A stretch of DNA of 40,379 nt from NCBI RefSeq assembly GCF_000282115.1, contig NZ_AKJY01000015.1, forward strand, positions 1-40,379, in the 5' to 3' direction. Position 1 is the stretch's first letter; each line of letters begins with the position of its first letter. Positions 8,635 through 16,693 of the stretch are shown here, in pieces. The notes beneath the pieces were generated by a model, which saw only the letters and a list, made by a program, of their open reading frames with translations, was not told the origin of the DNA and ran no database searches. Both the position numbers and the translations under genes were made by a program. The stretch comes from Chryseobacterium populi. GTDB taxonomy: Bacteria; Bacteroidota; Bacteroidia; Flavobacteriales; Weeksellaceae.

Positions 8635-8714
8635 AATATTTTTTTAACTCTGGAATTACTTTTACTCTGTTTCAGAGACTAAAAAGTATTATTTAATCTG
8701 AATAATTTACAAAA

Positions 8715-8754
8715 ATGATTGGCTCTACCACAATATCAAGGTAAAGCCAATCAT
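8715..8754 (+). terminator. Stem-loop after the lipoprotein/membrane pair
   Basis: 15-bp stem with one mismatch: 8715-8729 pairs with 8740-8754, loop 8730-8739, followed by TCTTATTTTA. A weaker hairpin CTCTG-TTT-CAGAG lies just before it at 8665-8677. Likely the transcription end of the 7604-8634 unit. Confidence 0.6.
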
Positions 8755-9060
8755 TCTTATTTTACAGTGAAATGAAAACATTAATTATGATGAAAATGTA
8801 CAATCGGCAACGGCTATCTTGACAATGGTGAATTTATCCCCGGTTTTGTCCATAAATCTTACAGTAAAAAGTTTAACACTTTATAGGTTTAATTTACTAT
8901 ACCACACTGTAAATAAATCAATTAGTATTTATTGAAACATATTTTTCAGGATTTTTTACTTACACTATAATCTTCCATTTTTAATATAAACAGTGATTAA
9001 ACATTCTACACCTTTCTGAATTTATTTCTTAATAATAAATTGCCTTTTTAATCTAAAAAA
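8755..9060. other. Intergenic stretch with a possible gene remnant
   Basis: No intact gene. On the minus strand 8785-8880 is an open segment whose translation looks protein-like (RFMDKTGDKFTIVKIAVADC, ending FSS and a stop at 8785) but it is bounded upstream by a stop and has only 22 codons after its ATG at 8853. It may be the tail of a lost gene. The rest is AT-rich with nothing recognisable. Confidence 0.3.
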
Positions 9061-9089
9061 ATAAAAAATCACCCCATTTCTGGGATGAT
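9061..9089 (-). terminator. Intrinsic terminator, minus strand
   Basis: On the minus strand ATCATCCCA (9089-9081) pairs with TGGGGTGAT (9076-9068) with one G-U pair and a 4-nt loop, then six Ts (9068-9063). It faces transcription from the right. Confidence 0.7.
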
Positions 9090-9149
9090 TCAAACTGCTT
9101 TTGTTTATGAAGAAATGATATGATGTCTGTTTTTGTTGATACAAAGATA
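9061..9149 (-). ncRNA. Possible short minus-strand transcript (small RNA candidate)
   Basis: A minus-strand -7 motif TATCTTTG is at 9149-9142 (followed by TATC, a very common context in flavobacterial promoters), and an intrinsic terminator lies only about 55 nt downstream at 9089-9061 with a run of six Ts. No ORF longer than a few codons lies between. This would give an RNA of about 75 nt. No convincing -33 TTG is seen, so it may be a relic promoter. Function unknown. Confidence 0.3.
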
Positions 9150-9292
9150 ACAGTCATTATTCCGGCATTCTTCAGGATAATCCCTAAAAATATATCCGTA
9201 AAAATACGGTTGTGTAATTCGGAATATGTTTTAATTAATCCTTCCTATCAGCGTCTACAGGGTTTTCCTCTGCATGAAACTTCCACAAAAAC

Positions 9293-9324
9293 AAAGCCCT
9301 GCAAGGAACTCCTGCAGGGCTTTT
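9293..9324. terminator. Bidirectional terminator downstream of Xaa-Pro aminopeptidase
   Basis: AAAGCCCTGCA at 9293-9303 pairs with TGCAGGGCTTT at 9313-9323, loop of about 9 nt, with Ts on the plus side and TTTGTTTTTG on the minus side. It lies about 50 bp past the aminopeptidase stop and is the likely end of that transcript. Confidence 0.75.
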
Positions 9325-9376
9325 GAAATTTATCTAACAATTCGAGAATGATTCTCAATATTTTTTAATCTTTGAT

Positions 9377-11146
9377 TTAAAGCGGGCTTACCAATTGTAA
9401 GAACCATTCTTTAACTTCTCCTTCCAGGAATGGCGCAATTTTCTCTTCACAGGTTTTGTGATAAGTATTCAGCCATTCGATCTCTTCCCCGGAAAGGATT
9501 TCTTTTACAATGGTATCTTTAAAGAACGGACAGAAAGTTAAGGTCTCAAACTCATAGAAAGTCCCATGAATTGTTGTTTCTGCCTCTTTTACAGCAATCA
9601 GGTTTTCATGACGGATCCCGTAATCCCCTTCAAGATAGTATCCCGGTTCGTTTGAACAAACCATTCCCGGAAGAAGGTCTTGCGGATTCATATCTTTTCT
9701 GATATTCTGAGGGCCTTCGTGAACATTCATAAAGCTGCCTACCCCATGTCCCGTCCCGTGGTTAAAGTCTTTTCCTTCCATCCACAACGGGAGCCTGGCA
9801 ATAGCATCTAAATGAACTCCTTTCGTTCCTTTTGGAAATTTAACCTTTGATAAACGGATCAATCCCTGAAGAACCAATGTAGAATTCCTCTTAAACTCGT
9901 CAGAAACTGTTCCCAGCGCCAATGTTCTTGTAATATCTGTTGTCCCTTCAAGATACTGCCCTCCTGAATCTACAAGAATGCTCGCATCATTTGTCACTTC
10001 TTTGCTCCCTTCACTTTTTGCGGAATAATGCATAATAGCACCGTTATCCTTATATCCTACAATGCTTCCGAAACTTTCGCCCACAAAATTTTCTCCCTTT
10101 TCACGGAAACTTCTTAGTTTTTCCCCGATAGAATATTCATTCATCGCTTCTTTTCCTGCATTATGGGTCAGCCAGTACAAAAATTTAACCATCGCAACGC
10201 CGTCCCGCACCATTACTTTCCTGAAACCTTCCAGCTCTGTTTCATTTTTCTGAGCTTTCATCAGATTTCCTGGAACAGCAGCTTTTACAAACTGATTATC
10301 AGATTTCAGGGTTTCAAATATCGATTGATTACTATTTGGAGAAATCAGGACCTTTTCATTTTTAAAAGTCTTCAAATGATTGAAGAATTCCCCGTAAGGC
10401 ATCATTTTTACGAAAGAATCATCCATCTGCTTTCTTGCCTCCACTTCTAATTTTTCTAAATCGGTGAATAAGATCGCATCATTTTTAGTAATGATAATAT
10501 ATCCTAAAAATACAGGATTACTCTGTACATCACTTCCTCTAAGATTAAGGGTCCAGGCTACATCATCCAGACTTGAAATAATATGAACGGTAACTTCCTG
10601 TTCTTCCATTTTCTGGCGGATAGCTCCAAGTTTATCGGTTACCGGTTTTCCGGCTCTTTCAACAGGCTGTACAAATATCGGGTTCTTAGAAGGTGTTCCT
10701 CTTTCTTTCCAGATTTCTTTCAGGAGCGGAAGGTCGATTAAGGTTATGTTTTTAGCGCTTAATTTTTGAGAAAGCAGTTCCCAGTTGGCATTGGAAGTTG
10801 CCAGCGCATTTACAGCCACTTTTCCGCTGGACGGAATTTCAGAAATAATCCAGTCTATGTAATTGGGAGTTCCTTCCATACCGTCTTTGAAAAGATCAAT
10901 ACCGGAACCATCCAATTCTATGGCAGCCTGCGTAAAATACCTTCCGTCAGTCCAAAGCCCGGCTTTATCTTTAGTGATTACCACAAAACCTGCAGAGCCT
11001 AAAAACCCCGACAGCCAGGCTCTCTCCTGCCATTCTTCAGGCAAATATTCACTCATATGCGGGTCTGCAGAATATACTATAAATGCATCAACATTATTTT
11101 TCTGCATTTCTTCACGAAGCGCAGCTACTTTTTCCTTTGAAGTCAT
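9377..11146 (-). CDS. Xaa-Pro aminopeptidase (M24B, three-domain)
   Basis: 589 aa, cytoplasmic. Cleaves the N-terminal residue before proline. Architecture is the long, APP1/XPNPEP1-like form: two creatinase-type N-terminal domains (about 5-140 and 160-300) and a C-terminal pita-bread catalytic domain (about 305-589). The five metal ligands are in place: Asp393 (LVDSGGQY), Asp404 (TTDITRT), His467 (GTGHGVG), Glu500 (SNEPGYY) and Glu514 (IRHENL), so the dinuclear Mn/Zn site should be intact. A plausible promoter on the minus strand is TAACTTTC at 11172-11165 with TTG at 11198-11196 (23-nt spacer). It stands alone between two intergenic regions, consistent with a housekeeping gene. Confidence 0.93.
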   Translation of the reverse strand: MTSKEKVAALREEMQKNNVDAFIVYSADPHMSEYLPEEWQERAWLSGFLGSAGFVVITKDKAGLWTDGRYFTQAAIELDGSGIDLFKDGMEGTPNYIDWIISEIPSSGKVAVNALATSNANWELLSQKLSAKNITLIDLPLLKEIWKERGTPSKNPIFVQPVERAGKPVTDKLGAIRQKMEEQEVTVHIISSLDDVAWTLNLRGSDVQSNPVFLGYIIITKNDAILFTDLEKLEVEARKQMDDSFVKMMPYGEFFNHLKTFKNEKVLISPNSNQSIFETLKSDNQFVKAAVPGNLMKAQKNETELEGFRKVMVRDGVAMVKFLYWLTHNAGKEAMNEYSIGEKLRSFREKGENFVGESFGSIVGYKDNGAIMHYSAKSEGSKEVTNDASILVDSGGQYLEGTTDITRTLALGTVSDEFKRNSTLVLQGLIRLSKVKFPKGTKGVHLDAIARLPLWMEGKDFNHGTGHGVGSFMNVHEGPQNIRKDMNPQDLLPGMVCSNEPGYYLEGDYGIRHENLIAVKEAETTIHGTFYEFETLTFCPFFKDTIVKEILSGEEIEWLNTYHKTCEEKIAPFLEGEVKEWFLQLVSPL

Positions 11147-11447
11147 TTTTTAAATTTTAAAACCGAAAGTTACAAAAAAATTGATGGTTACCGGTCAAAT
11201 CATTTACTCATTTTTCTAACATTTCCAGAAGATTTTCCTCCTGTTCACTTCTATTTTCTTTTTGAAATTTTTCAACCTTTAACTATCTCATACATAAAAA
11301 ATTCATAATGAAACAGATTTACTTTCAAATTATACAAACAGAAATTGGAAAAATTAAAAAACAGAATCTCTCATTCATATCTATAAAAAACGACAATTTT
11401 TATTAAAAATATAATATTTTGGAAAGATTATTGCTATATTCCTCAGT
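11147..11447. other. Intergenic region between divergent pepP-like and DUF6526-like genes
   Basis: 301 bp. The left end has the candidate aminopeptidase promoter (TTG 11198-11196, TAACTTTC 11172-11165). The right end has GGAAAGATTATTGCTATAT at 11421-11439, which recurs almost unchanged at 12241-12259, suggesting that it is part of a duplicated segment or a shared promoter. A 32-codon frame from 11308 looks non-coding. Confidence 0.45.
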
Positions 11448-11885
11448 ATGAAAAGACAGGATTATAAAAACCATAAGAAATATTATCCGCCACATCATTT
11501 CATCTATCTCCCTTTGTTGCTGATATTAGGAGGAACCGGAGTTTACAAGATTTGGGATGACCCGCAGAATAAACTGATCTGGATTTTATTTTCTATCATT
11601 ATTTTCCTGCTTCTCTACCTGGCTGTTATGGTAAGGCAGCATTATGCTTTGGGCAATCAAAACCGTATTGTGAGACTGGAATTCAGGCAGCGGTATTTTG
11701 AAATTTTCAATAAAAGGTCTGATGAGGTCATTGAAAAATTAAGTTTTGACCAGATTTCTGCCCTGAGATTTGCTGATAATGAGGAATTTAAGGAACTTTT
11801 ATATAAAACACTCCATGAAAATATTTCCGGGGACCAGATCAAGAGATCGATTAAAAACTGGAGGCCGGATTATCATAGAGTTTAA
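11448..11885 (+). CDS. DUF6526-like two-TM membrane protein
   Basis: 145 aa. Begins MKRQDYKNHKKYYPPHHFIY, a pattern I associate with the Bacteroidota DUF6526 family, followed by two membrane helices (about 18-36 and 43-61) and a basic/acidic cytoplasmic tail of about 80 residues (FRQRYFEIFNKRSDEVIEKL, ending NWRPDYHRV). No catalytic motif is seen and the function of the family is unknown to me. It is followed by a decayed copy of the tiny lipoprotein gene that is intact at 12470, so an ancestral two-gene unit may have been duplicated here. Confidence 0.75.
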   Translation: MKRQDYKNHKKYYPPHHFIYLPLLLILGGTGVYKIWDDPQNKLIWILFSIIIFLLLYLAVMVRQHYALGNQNRIVRLEFRQRYFEIFNKRSDEVIEKLSFDQISALRFADNEEFKELLYKTLHENISGDQIKRSIKNWRPDYHRV

Positions 11886-12469
11886 AAGAATAATTTTAAA
11901 CATCATAAATACCTGCTGCCTACCGATCCAGATGAACAGGTATTTAAACCAATTTTTAGCAGGGATGCGGTGGGAAGTTATTCGGGTTTGTACCGTTGTT
12001 GTAATTTTTCACTACTATTTTCGAAGGGTAAAAGCTCTTAACCATTTCTATGGAGAAGAATCAGACTTTGAAATTATTTCCCACCCTAGACCTCTAAAAA
12101 AACTATTATTTACCAAGAAACGTTTGTACCACCTGATATATTTTTGTCTGAATTGTTTTTCTATTCCTGTATGAGAATCGATCTAAAATATGGAAGAACA
12201 AATACCCGAAAACAAAACATTAAATTATTCACAACATTTCGGAAAGATTCTTGCTATATCTTATTCAATAAAAAACAAAAGCTACATTGTATTCAGCAAA
12301 TCCATATCAAACCGGAAGTAAAACAGTGTCATTTTAAAACTCTCAAAAAGATATAACGATGTTTCTTAGAAATTAATTCTAGTCATCATTGTACAACCAT
12401 TCTCTTACGATGGTGACTTTACCTCTATAAAGCATCGCAGAATTCAACTAAAACCAAAATATCAATCAT
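11886..12469. other. Long intergenic region with a decayed duplicate
   Basis: 584 bp with no intact gene. 11957-12105 is a degenerate copy of the small lipoprotein locus at 12556-12697. 12241-12259 repeats the motif found ahead of the DUF6526-like gene at 11421-11439. The frames that remain open here (for example across 11770-12174 and 12144-12356) overlap the decayed copy or lack protein-like composition. I read the whole stretch as debris of a tandem duplication. Confidence 0.5.
11957..12105 (+). pseudogene. Decayed copy of the small WW-motif lipoprotein gene
   Basis: The DNA aligns with the intact gene and its 3-prime flank at 12556-12697: GGGATGCGGTGGGA versus GGGATGTGGTGGGG, then a shared TTTTCGAAGGGTAAAA followed by a CTTAACC stop region, then TTTGAAATTATTTCC versus CTTGAAATTATCTCC. 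In this copy the frame is shifted and the signal peptide region is unrecognisable, so it cannot encode the protein. Seen directly; the tandem-duplication history is inference. Confidence 0.6.
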
Positions 12470-12637
12470 ATGAAAAAGTTAACCTTATACAGTATTACTA
12501 TATTCAGTTTATTACTACTAACAAGCTGTGATGCAATAGAGACTATTTTTAAAGCCGGGATGTGGTGGGGGATTCTTTTAGTGGTAGCGGTTATCGCTAT
12601 TTTATTTTTAATTTTTTCGAAGGGTAAAAATTCTTAA
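12470..12637 (+). CDS. Tiny lipoprotein with one transmembrane helix
   Basis: 55 aa. Signal sequence with lipobox LLTSC (Cys20), then DAIETIFKAGMWWGILL and a strongly hydrophobic helix (about 31-51) ending SKGKNS. Such short lipoproteins with a conserved MWWG or similar motif recur in flavobacteria and are sometimes mislabelled phosphatidate cytidylyltransferase; this one is far too short for that enzyme. Probably envelope-located, function unknown. A broken duplicate lies 600 bp upstream, and a broken topoisomerase gene follows 64 bp downstream. Confidence 0.7.
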   Translation: MKKLTLYSITIFSLLLLTSCDAIETIFKAGMWWGILLVVAVIAILFLIFSKGKNS

Positions 12638-12701
12638 CCGTTTGTATTATGGATAGTGATAATCTTGAAATTATCTCCGACCTTCTAAAATTGTCAAAAT
12701 T

Positions 12702-13746
12702 ATGAAAGATCCGGTGGCTTCTGCAAAGGCTGTAAATCTGATTTACACTTCCGATACAGAAACTGCCGGAATTATCCGTAAAAGAAAAGGAAAAAAATAT
12801 CTGTATTATAAGGATGGCAGGAAAATCCTTGATAGAGAAGAGATCAGCAGAATCAACAGTCTGGTAATTCCTCCTGCCTGGGAAAATGCCTGGATCTGCG
12901 CTTTGGATAATGGCCATCTTCAGGCGACAGGATTTGATGTAAAAAAAAGAAAGCAGTACAAATATCACGCTCTCTGGAGTGCACTCAGAAACCATACCAA
13001 GTTTTATAGGATGCTTCAGTTCGGATATGCTTTACCGGGAATCCGTCTGCAAATAGAACAGGATCTGGCTTTAAGGAATTTTGAAAAAAGGAAAAATACT
13101 GGCGCTCATTATAAGCCTTATGCAGCGTACCAATATCTGTATCGGCAATAATGCCTATGAAAAGCTATACGGATCTTTCGGCTTAACGACTTTAAAAGAC
13201 AAACATGTACAGATTAAGGGGCAGAAATTAACCTTCTCATTCAAAGGAAAAAAAGGAATTATGCATCATGTCGATCTAAAAAGCAAAACACTGTCAAAGC
13301 TGGTTCAGAAATGTAAAGATATTCCGGGAAAAGAGCTTTTCCAATATTATGATGAGGAAGGAAACAGGCATTCTATAGACTCAGGGATGGTGAATGATTA
13401 TATTAAAGAGATCAGCGGGGAAGATTTTACAGCCAAAGATTTCAGAACCTGGTCAGGTACCGTAAATGCTTTAATAGCTTTCAGGGAAATCGGCTATGCT
13501 GAAAATAACTCAGAATATAAAAAGAATATAAAGAAGGCTCTGGACATTGTTGCCAGGCATCTTGGCAATACCAGTACGGTCTGTAAAAAATATTACATTC
13601 ATCCCTTAGTGATCAATCTTTATGAAAATAATACCATCAAAAAGTATCTTGACGAGCTTGAAGATATTGAAATAAATGACGGTAAAGCCGGTCTTACCCG
13701 GAAAGAAAAACTGGTCCTGAAAATTCTTGGGAATGAAAAAATGTAA
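12702..13746 (+). pseudogene. DNA topoisomerase IB, frameshifted and lacking a catalytic Arg
   Basis: Two consecutive frames together make one bacterial/poxvirus-type topoisomerase IB of about 348 residues. Frame one (ATG 12702) gives the N-terminal domain (IPPAWENAWICALDNGHLQA) up to LRNFEKRK; the rest continues in the +1 frame as KILALIISLMQRT. The break is at the A6 (13084-13089) or A5 (13092-13096) run, as if one A were extra. The second part has no ATG start near the junction. It keeps SFGLTTLKDKHV, the lysine hairpin (FKGKKG), KDFRTWSGT with its Arg, LGNTSTVCKKYYIHP with the Asn and the nucleophilic Tyr. However, the motif usually read as IRIGN or IRVGN, which carries the first catalytic Arg, is ICIGN here (codon TGT, one step from CGT). 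Two independent lesions argue for a pseudogene rather than a sequencing slip. Confidence 0.8.
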
Positions 13747-13837
13747 GAGGGGGAAATATTTTCTATCCTAAAGCTGTAAGAGCAAATCAGATATCACTTT
13801 AACCTCCGATCATTAGACGAAGTATTATTTACAGAAA

Positions 13838-13868
13838 TTGTTCCTTTCAAAATGAAAGCGTAAATTTG
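13838..13868 (+). promoter_or_regulatory. Flavobacterial promoter of pruA
   Basis: TTG at 13838-13840, 20-nt spacer, TAAATTTG at 13861-13868: an exact match to the Bacteroidota consensus TTG-N17-23-TAnnTTTG, 38 bp before the pruA ATG. Confidence 0.65.
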
Positions 13869-13906
13869 TATGATCAGTAATTTTTAAAATTAAAAACATA
13901 CATCAT

Positions 13907-15532
13907 ATGTCTAAAGCAATTTCGCAAGTACCATTTGCAGTAAACGAGCCGGTAAATTCTTATGTACCGGGTTCTCCGGAAGTAAAAAGTCTTATCGCCA
14001 CTTACAAAAAAATGTGGGCTGAAAAAACAGAGATTCCGATGGTAATCAACGGAAAAGAAGTAAAAACAGACGAAAAGGTTCAGCTTCAGTCTCCACAGGA
14101 TCACGCTCATGACTTCGGGTTTTACCACAAAGGTACCATGCAGCATGTGGACGACGCAATCAATGCTGCGCTGGCTGCTAAAAAAGAATGGAACAAGCTT
14201 GGCTGGGAACAGCGTGCAGCGATCTTCTTAAAAGCGGCTGATCTGTTAGCAGGACCTTACAGAGATGTAATCAACGCTGCTACCATGATCGGACAGTCTA
14301 AAAATGTACACCAGGCTGAAATTGATTCGGCTTGTGAACTCATAGATTTCTTAAGATTCAATGTAGAATTTATGACCGAAATGTATTCTGAGCAGCCGGT
14401 TTCCGACAGCGGAATCTGGAACCGTGTAGAATACAGACCATTGGAAGGATTCTGCTTTGCAGTAACTCCGTTCAACTTTACAGCGATTTCAGGAAACTTA
14501 CCTACATGTATGGCAATGCTTGGGAATGTAGTGGTTTGGAAACCTTCTGACAAACAGATTTATTCTGCTAAAGTAATCATGGATGTTTTAACGGAAGCAG
14601 GCCTTCCTGCAGGGGTGATCAACATGATTTTCACAGACGGAAAAGAAACTGCCGAAAAGGTATTGGCTCACAGAGATTTTGCAGGCCTTCATTTTACAGG
14701 CTCTACAAAAGTATTCCAGGGAATGTGGAAAATGATCGGTGATAATATCCATAACTACAGAACATATCCAAGAATCGTTGGGGAAACCGGTGGTAAGGAT
14801 TTTGTGATTGCCCATCCTTCTGCAAATGTAGAAGCCGTAGCTACTGCTTTGGTAAGAGGAGCATTTGAATATCAGGGTCAGAAATGTTCTGCAGCTTCAA
14901 GAGCTTATGTTCCTAAATCTCTTTGGGAAGATGTAAAAAAAGTAATGGAAACCCAGATCAATTCAATTAAGATCGGTTCTCCGGAAGATCCTTCCAATTT
15001 CATCAATGCTGTAATCGATAAAAATTCATTCGAAAAATGTAAAGGTTATATCGAGAGAGCTCAAAACTCAGGTGAAGCAAACGTTGTGATCGGTGGAACA
15101 TGTGATGATTCTAAAGGATGGTTTGTAAATCCTACAGTGATTGAAGCAACCAATCCTCAATACGAAAGTATGGTGGAAGAAATTTTCGGACCTATTTTAA
15201 GCATCTATGTGTATGAAGATAAAGGCTGGAAAGAAACATTGGCACTGGTAGATTCTTCATCTCCTTATTCATTGACGGGTTCTGTTTTTGCGCAAGACCG
15301 TTATGCAATCAATGAAGCTTTCAAAGCGTTGGAAAATGCATCCGGAAACTTCTACATCAATGATAAGCCGACAGGAGCCGTAGTAGGTCAGCAGCCGTTC
15401 GGTGGCGGGAGAGCTTCGGGAACAAATGATAAGGCAGGTTCTAAAATGAATCTTCTGAGATGGACTTCCGTAAGAAGTATCAAAGAAACTTTTGTTTCTC
15501 CTAAAGATTATAAATATCCTTATCTTGGATAA
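13907..15532 (+). CDS. pruA: L-glutamate gamma-semialdehyde dehydrogenase (1-pyrroline-5-carboxylate dehydrogenase)
   Basis: 541 aa, the length of the stand-alone group-1 P5C dehydrogenases (ALDH4-like). Oxidises glutamate semialdehyde to glutamate with NAD+, the second step of proline breakdown. Aldehyde dehydrogenase motifs are intact: Asn190-containing TPFNFTAISGNL, the general base Glu293 in VGETGGKDF, and the nucleophile Cys327 in YQGQKCSAASRAY; the C-terminal GGARASGTNDK-like element (here GGGRASGTNDKAG) is present. No PRODH domain is fused, and no proline dehydrogenase lies nearby, so the first step must be encoded elsewhere. Strong promoter at 13838-13868, terminator at 15568-15596: a single-gene transcript. 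Codon use appears adapted and the DNA is less AT-rich than flanking small genes, consistent with high expression. Confidence 0.95.
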   Translation: MSKAISQVPFAVNEPVNSYVPGSPEVKSLIATYKKMWAEKTEIPMVINGKEVKTDEKVQLQSPQDHAHDFGFYHKGTMQHVDDAINAALAAKKEWNKLGWEQRAAIFLKAADLLAGPYRDVINAATMIGQSKNVHQAEIDSACELIDFLRFNVEFMTEMYSEQPVSDSGIWNRVEYRPLEGFCFAVTPFNFTAISGNLPTCMAMLGNVVVWKPSDKQIYSAKVIMDVLTEAGLPAGVINMIFTDGKETAEKVLAHRDFAGLHFTGSTKVFQGMWKMIGDNIHNYRTYPRIVGETGGKDFVIAHPSANVEAVATALVRGAFEYQGQKCSAASRAYVPKSLWEDVKKVMETQINSIKIGSPEDPSNFINAVIDKNSFEKCKGYIERAQNSGEANVVIGGTCDDSKGWFVNPTVIEATNPQYESMVEEIFGPILSIYVYEDKGWKETLALVDSSSPYSLTGSVFAQDRYAINEAFKALENASGNFYINDKPTGAVVGQQPFGGGRASGTNDKAGSKMNLLRWTSVRSIKETFVSPKDYKYPYLG

Positions 15533-15567
15533 TTTTATCATTAATCAGCAATAAATAATATATTATG

Positions 15568-15596
15568 GCCTCGAATTTTATTTCGGGGCTTTTTTT
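15568..15596 (+). terminator. Intrinsic terminator of pruA
   Basis: GCCTCGAA (15568-15575) pairs with TTCGGGGC (15582-15589) with one G-U pair, followed by seven Ts. Confidence 0.8.
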
Positions 15597-15637
15597 ATGA
15601 GTTATGAGTTATGAGTTATGAGTTATGAGTTATGAGT
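15596..15637 (+). repeat. Six tandem copies of heptamer TATGAGT
   Basis: Six perfect, contiguous 7-bp units, starting at the T-run of the pruA terminator. The same unit recurs at 31817-31844. Heptamer arrays do not preserve frame and expand by slippage. No gene overlaps it. Confidence 0.9.
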
Positions 15638-15779
15638 GGAAATTAAGTGCTTGTCTCAATCTTGGTCTGAAATATTCTTTTTTAACAAAATTTAATCATT
15701 TTTATTTATTTTTTAATAATCTGCAACCCTTGTTCGGAATGGTTATTGAACTTTTACCGGCACACCAAAGAAGAATATT

Positions 15780-16001
15780 ATGAAAAAGTTTTTGTTATTA
15801 ACCTTAGGTTTAGGAATATTTGCAGTGAGCTGCGGAACTAAGGAACCACAGATGTCATCGAGTAAAACAGATTCTACAGCAACAGCAGTAGACACAGTGA
15901 AAACTGTACCCCCTGTTGCTACAGATACAATGAATACGAAAATGACAAATCCTGATGCAGCAAAAATTCAGGATACTGTTGCAGCTCCTGTAACTAAATA
16001 A
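15780..16001 (+). CDS. Small Thr/Ser-rich lipoprotein
   Basis: 73 aa. Signal peptide with lipobox FAVSC (Cys18), then a low-complexity, Thr/Asp/Lys/Pro-rich tail (SKTDSTATAVDTVKT, DTMNTKMTNPDAAK) that is probably unstructured and tethered to a membrane. Closed by a terminator at 16023-16055. It is similar in build to the lipoprotein at 16488-16691 (both carry DSTK/DTMN-like repeats). Function unknown; such short lipoproteins are common in flavobacteria. Confidence 0.75.
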   Translation: MKKFLLLTLGLGIFAVSCGTKEPQMSSSKTDSTATAVDTVKTVPPVATDTMNTKMTNPDAAKIQDTVAAPVTK

Positions 16002-16022
16002 AGTGAACTTAACCAAAAATGG

Positions 16023-16055
16023 AAAATCCGTAGATGAAAGCTCTGCGGATTTTTT
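16023..16055 (+). terminator. Intrinsic terminator of the 15780 lipoprotein gene
   Basis: AAATCCGTAGA (16024-16034) pairs with TCTGCGGATTT (16042-16052) with one G-U pair; T-run follows. Confidence 0.8.
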
Positions 16056-16343
16056 GATTTCATTTACAGTTCCTCTAATAGAAACTTTAATCGGTTTTTT
16101 ATAATGACAGATAAGGTTTGAAATGAATTTTCCGTTATCCTTTCCGATTGCTTTAATGGAGTTATTTCCTAATTCCAGCTCTGCATTTTCACAAATTGAT
16201 ATGATACTGTAATTATTCGGGAAAGTCAGGTACTCTATATCCGGATTGGTTTCTTTTTTAGTAAGAAAATAATATCCATCCATATATTCCGCCAATACAG
16301 CATTCCTAGGTTTAAATAATTCCATTTTCATAATAAAAAACAT
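16056..16343 (-). pseudogene. Truncated AraC-family regulator, N-terminal sensor only
   Basis: From ATG 16331 (preferred, KMELFKPRNAVL follows) or 16343, about 95 residues resemble the N-terminal sensor of flavobacterial AraC regulators: EYMDGYYFLTKKE, IEYLTFPNNYSIIS, then KPIKVSIRGTVNEI. The similarity stops at about 16056, exactly at the terminator of the neighbouring lipoprotein gene. The frame stays open to 15855, but that part is merely the antisense of the lipoprotein gene and is Cys-rich nonsense. Both HTH motifs are missing, so it cannot bind DNA. Looks like a deletion that joined the regulator remnant to the lipoprotein locus; a functional truncated sensor is unlikely. Confidence 0.6.
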
Positions 16344-16487
16344 TTGCGATTCAACAATAAGTAGTATGTTTTTCTGAATTATTACAAAATATTTTAAAAT
16401 TTTACAGAAACAGAATAAGTCTTACGATATTAATAAATATGAATATTTTTCTATATTTGGTTTGTACTAAATACTAAAAGAACTATT

Positions 16488-16691
16488 ATGAAAAAATTAT
16501 GGATAGGAGCCATATTGGGCTTATCATTTTTAGGAAGCTGTGCTCAGAATAAGGAAAAAAGAGAAGAATTTAAAGATGAGCACGACAAGAGTGCCATAAG
16601 GAACAGCATGGGCGATTCTGCCGTTGCCAATTCCGAACCGGCCGCTGCTATAACAGACAGTACAAAAGCAGACAGCATGAAAACAAAATAA
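16488..16691 (+). CDS. Small lipoprotein
   Basis: 67 aa. Lipobox FLGSC (Cys18) after a 17-residue signal, then a charged, probably disordered tail (NKEKREEFKDEHDKSAIRN, ending ITDSTKADSMKTK). A -7-like TATATTTG is at 16452-16459, without a clear TTG. The gene is closed by a terminator at 16694-16720. Resembles the 73-aa lipoprotein upstream in design rather than in alignable sequence. Function unknown. Confidence 0.75.
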   Translation: MKKLWIGAILGLSFLGSCAQNKEKREEFKDEHDKSAIRNSMGDSAVANSEPAAAITDSTKADSMKTK

Positions 16692-16693
16692 AC

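Noticed and set aside
8785..8880. Minus-strand 31-codon segment as a micro-gene
   Set aside because: The translation looks protein-like but is too short, bounded by stops and unidentifiable; kept only as a possible remnant in the intergenic note.
9120..9326. Plus-strand 68-codon frame
   Set aside because: It runs across a promoter-like element, a hairpin and the 9293-9324 terminator, has no protein-like composition and no family resemblance.
11770..12356. Two frames of 134 and 70 codons
   Set aside because: The first overlaps the end of the DUF6526-like gene and then the decayed duplicate in a shifted frame; the second is low-complexity AT-rich sequence. Neither looks coding.
13081..13100. 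Programmed frameshift in topoisomerase IB
   Set aside because: The shift needed is +1, while the A-runs would favour -1; and a catalytic Arg is also lost. A mutation or sequence error is more likely.
15855..16055. C-terminal half of the 162-codon minus-strand frame
   Set aside because: It is the antisense of the small lipoprotein gene and its terminator; the Cys-rich translation is an artefact.
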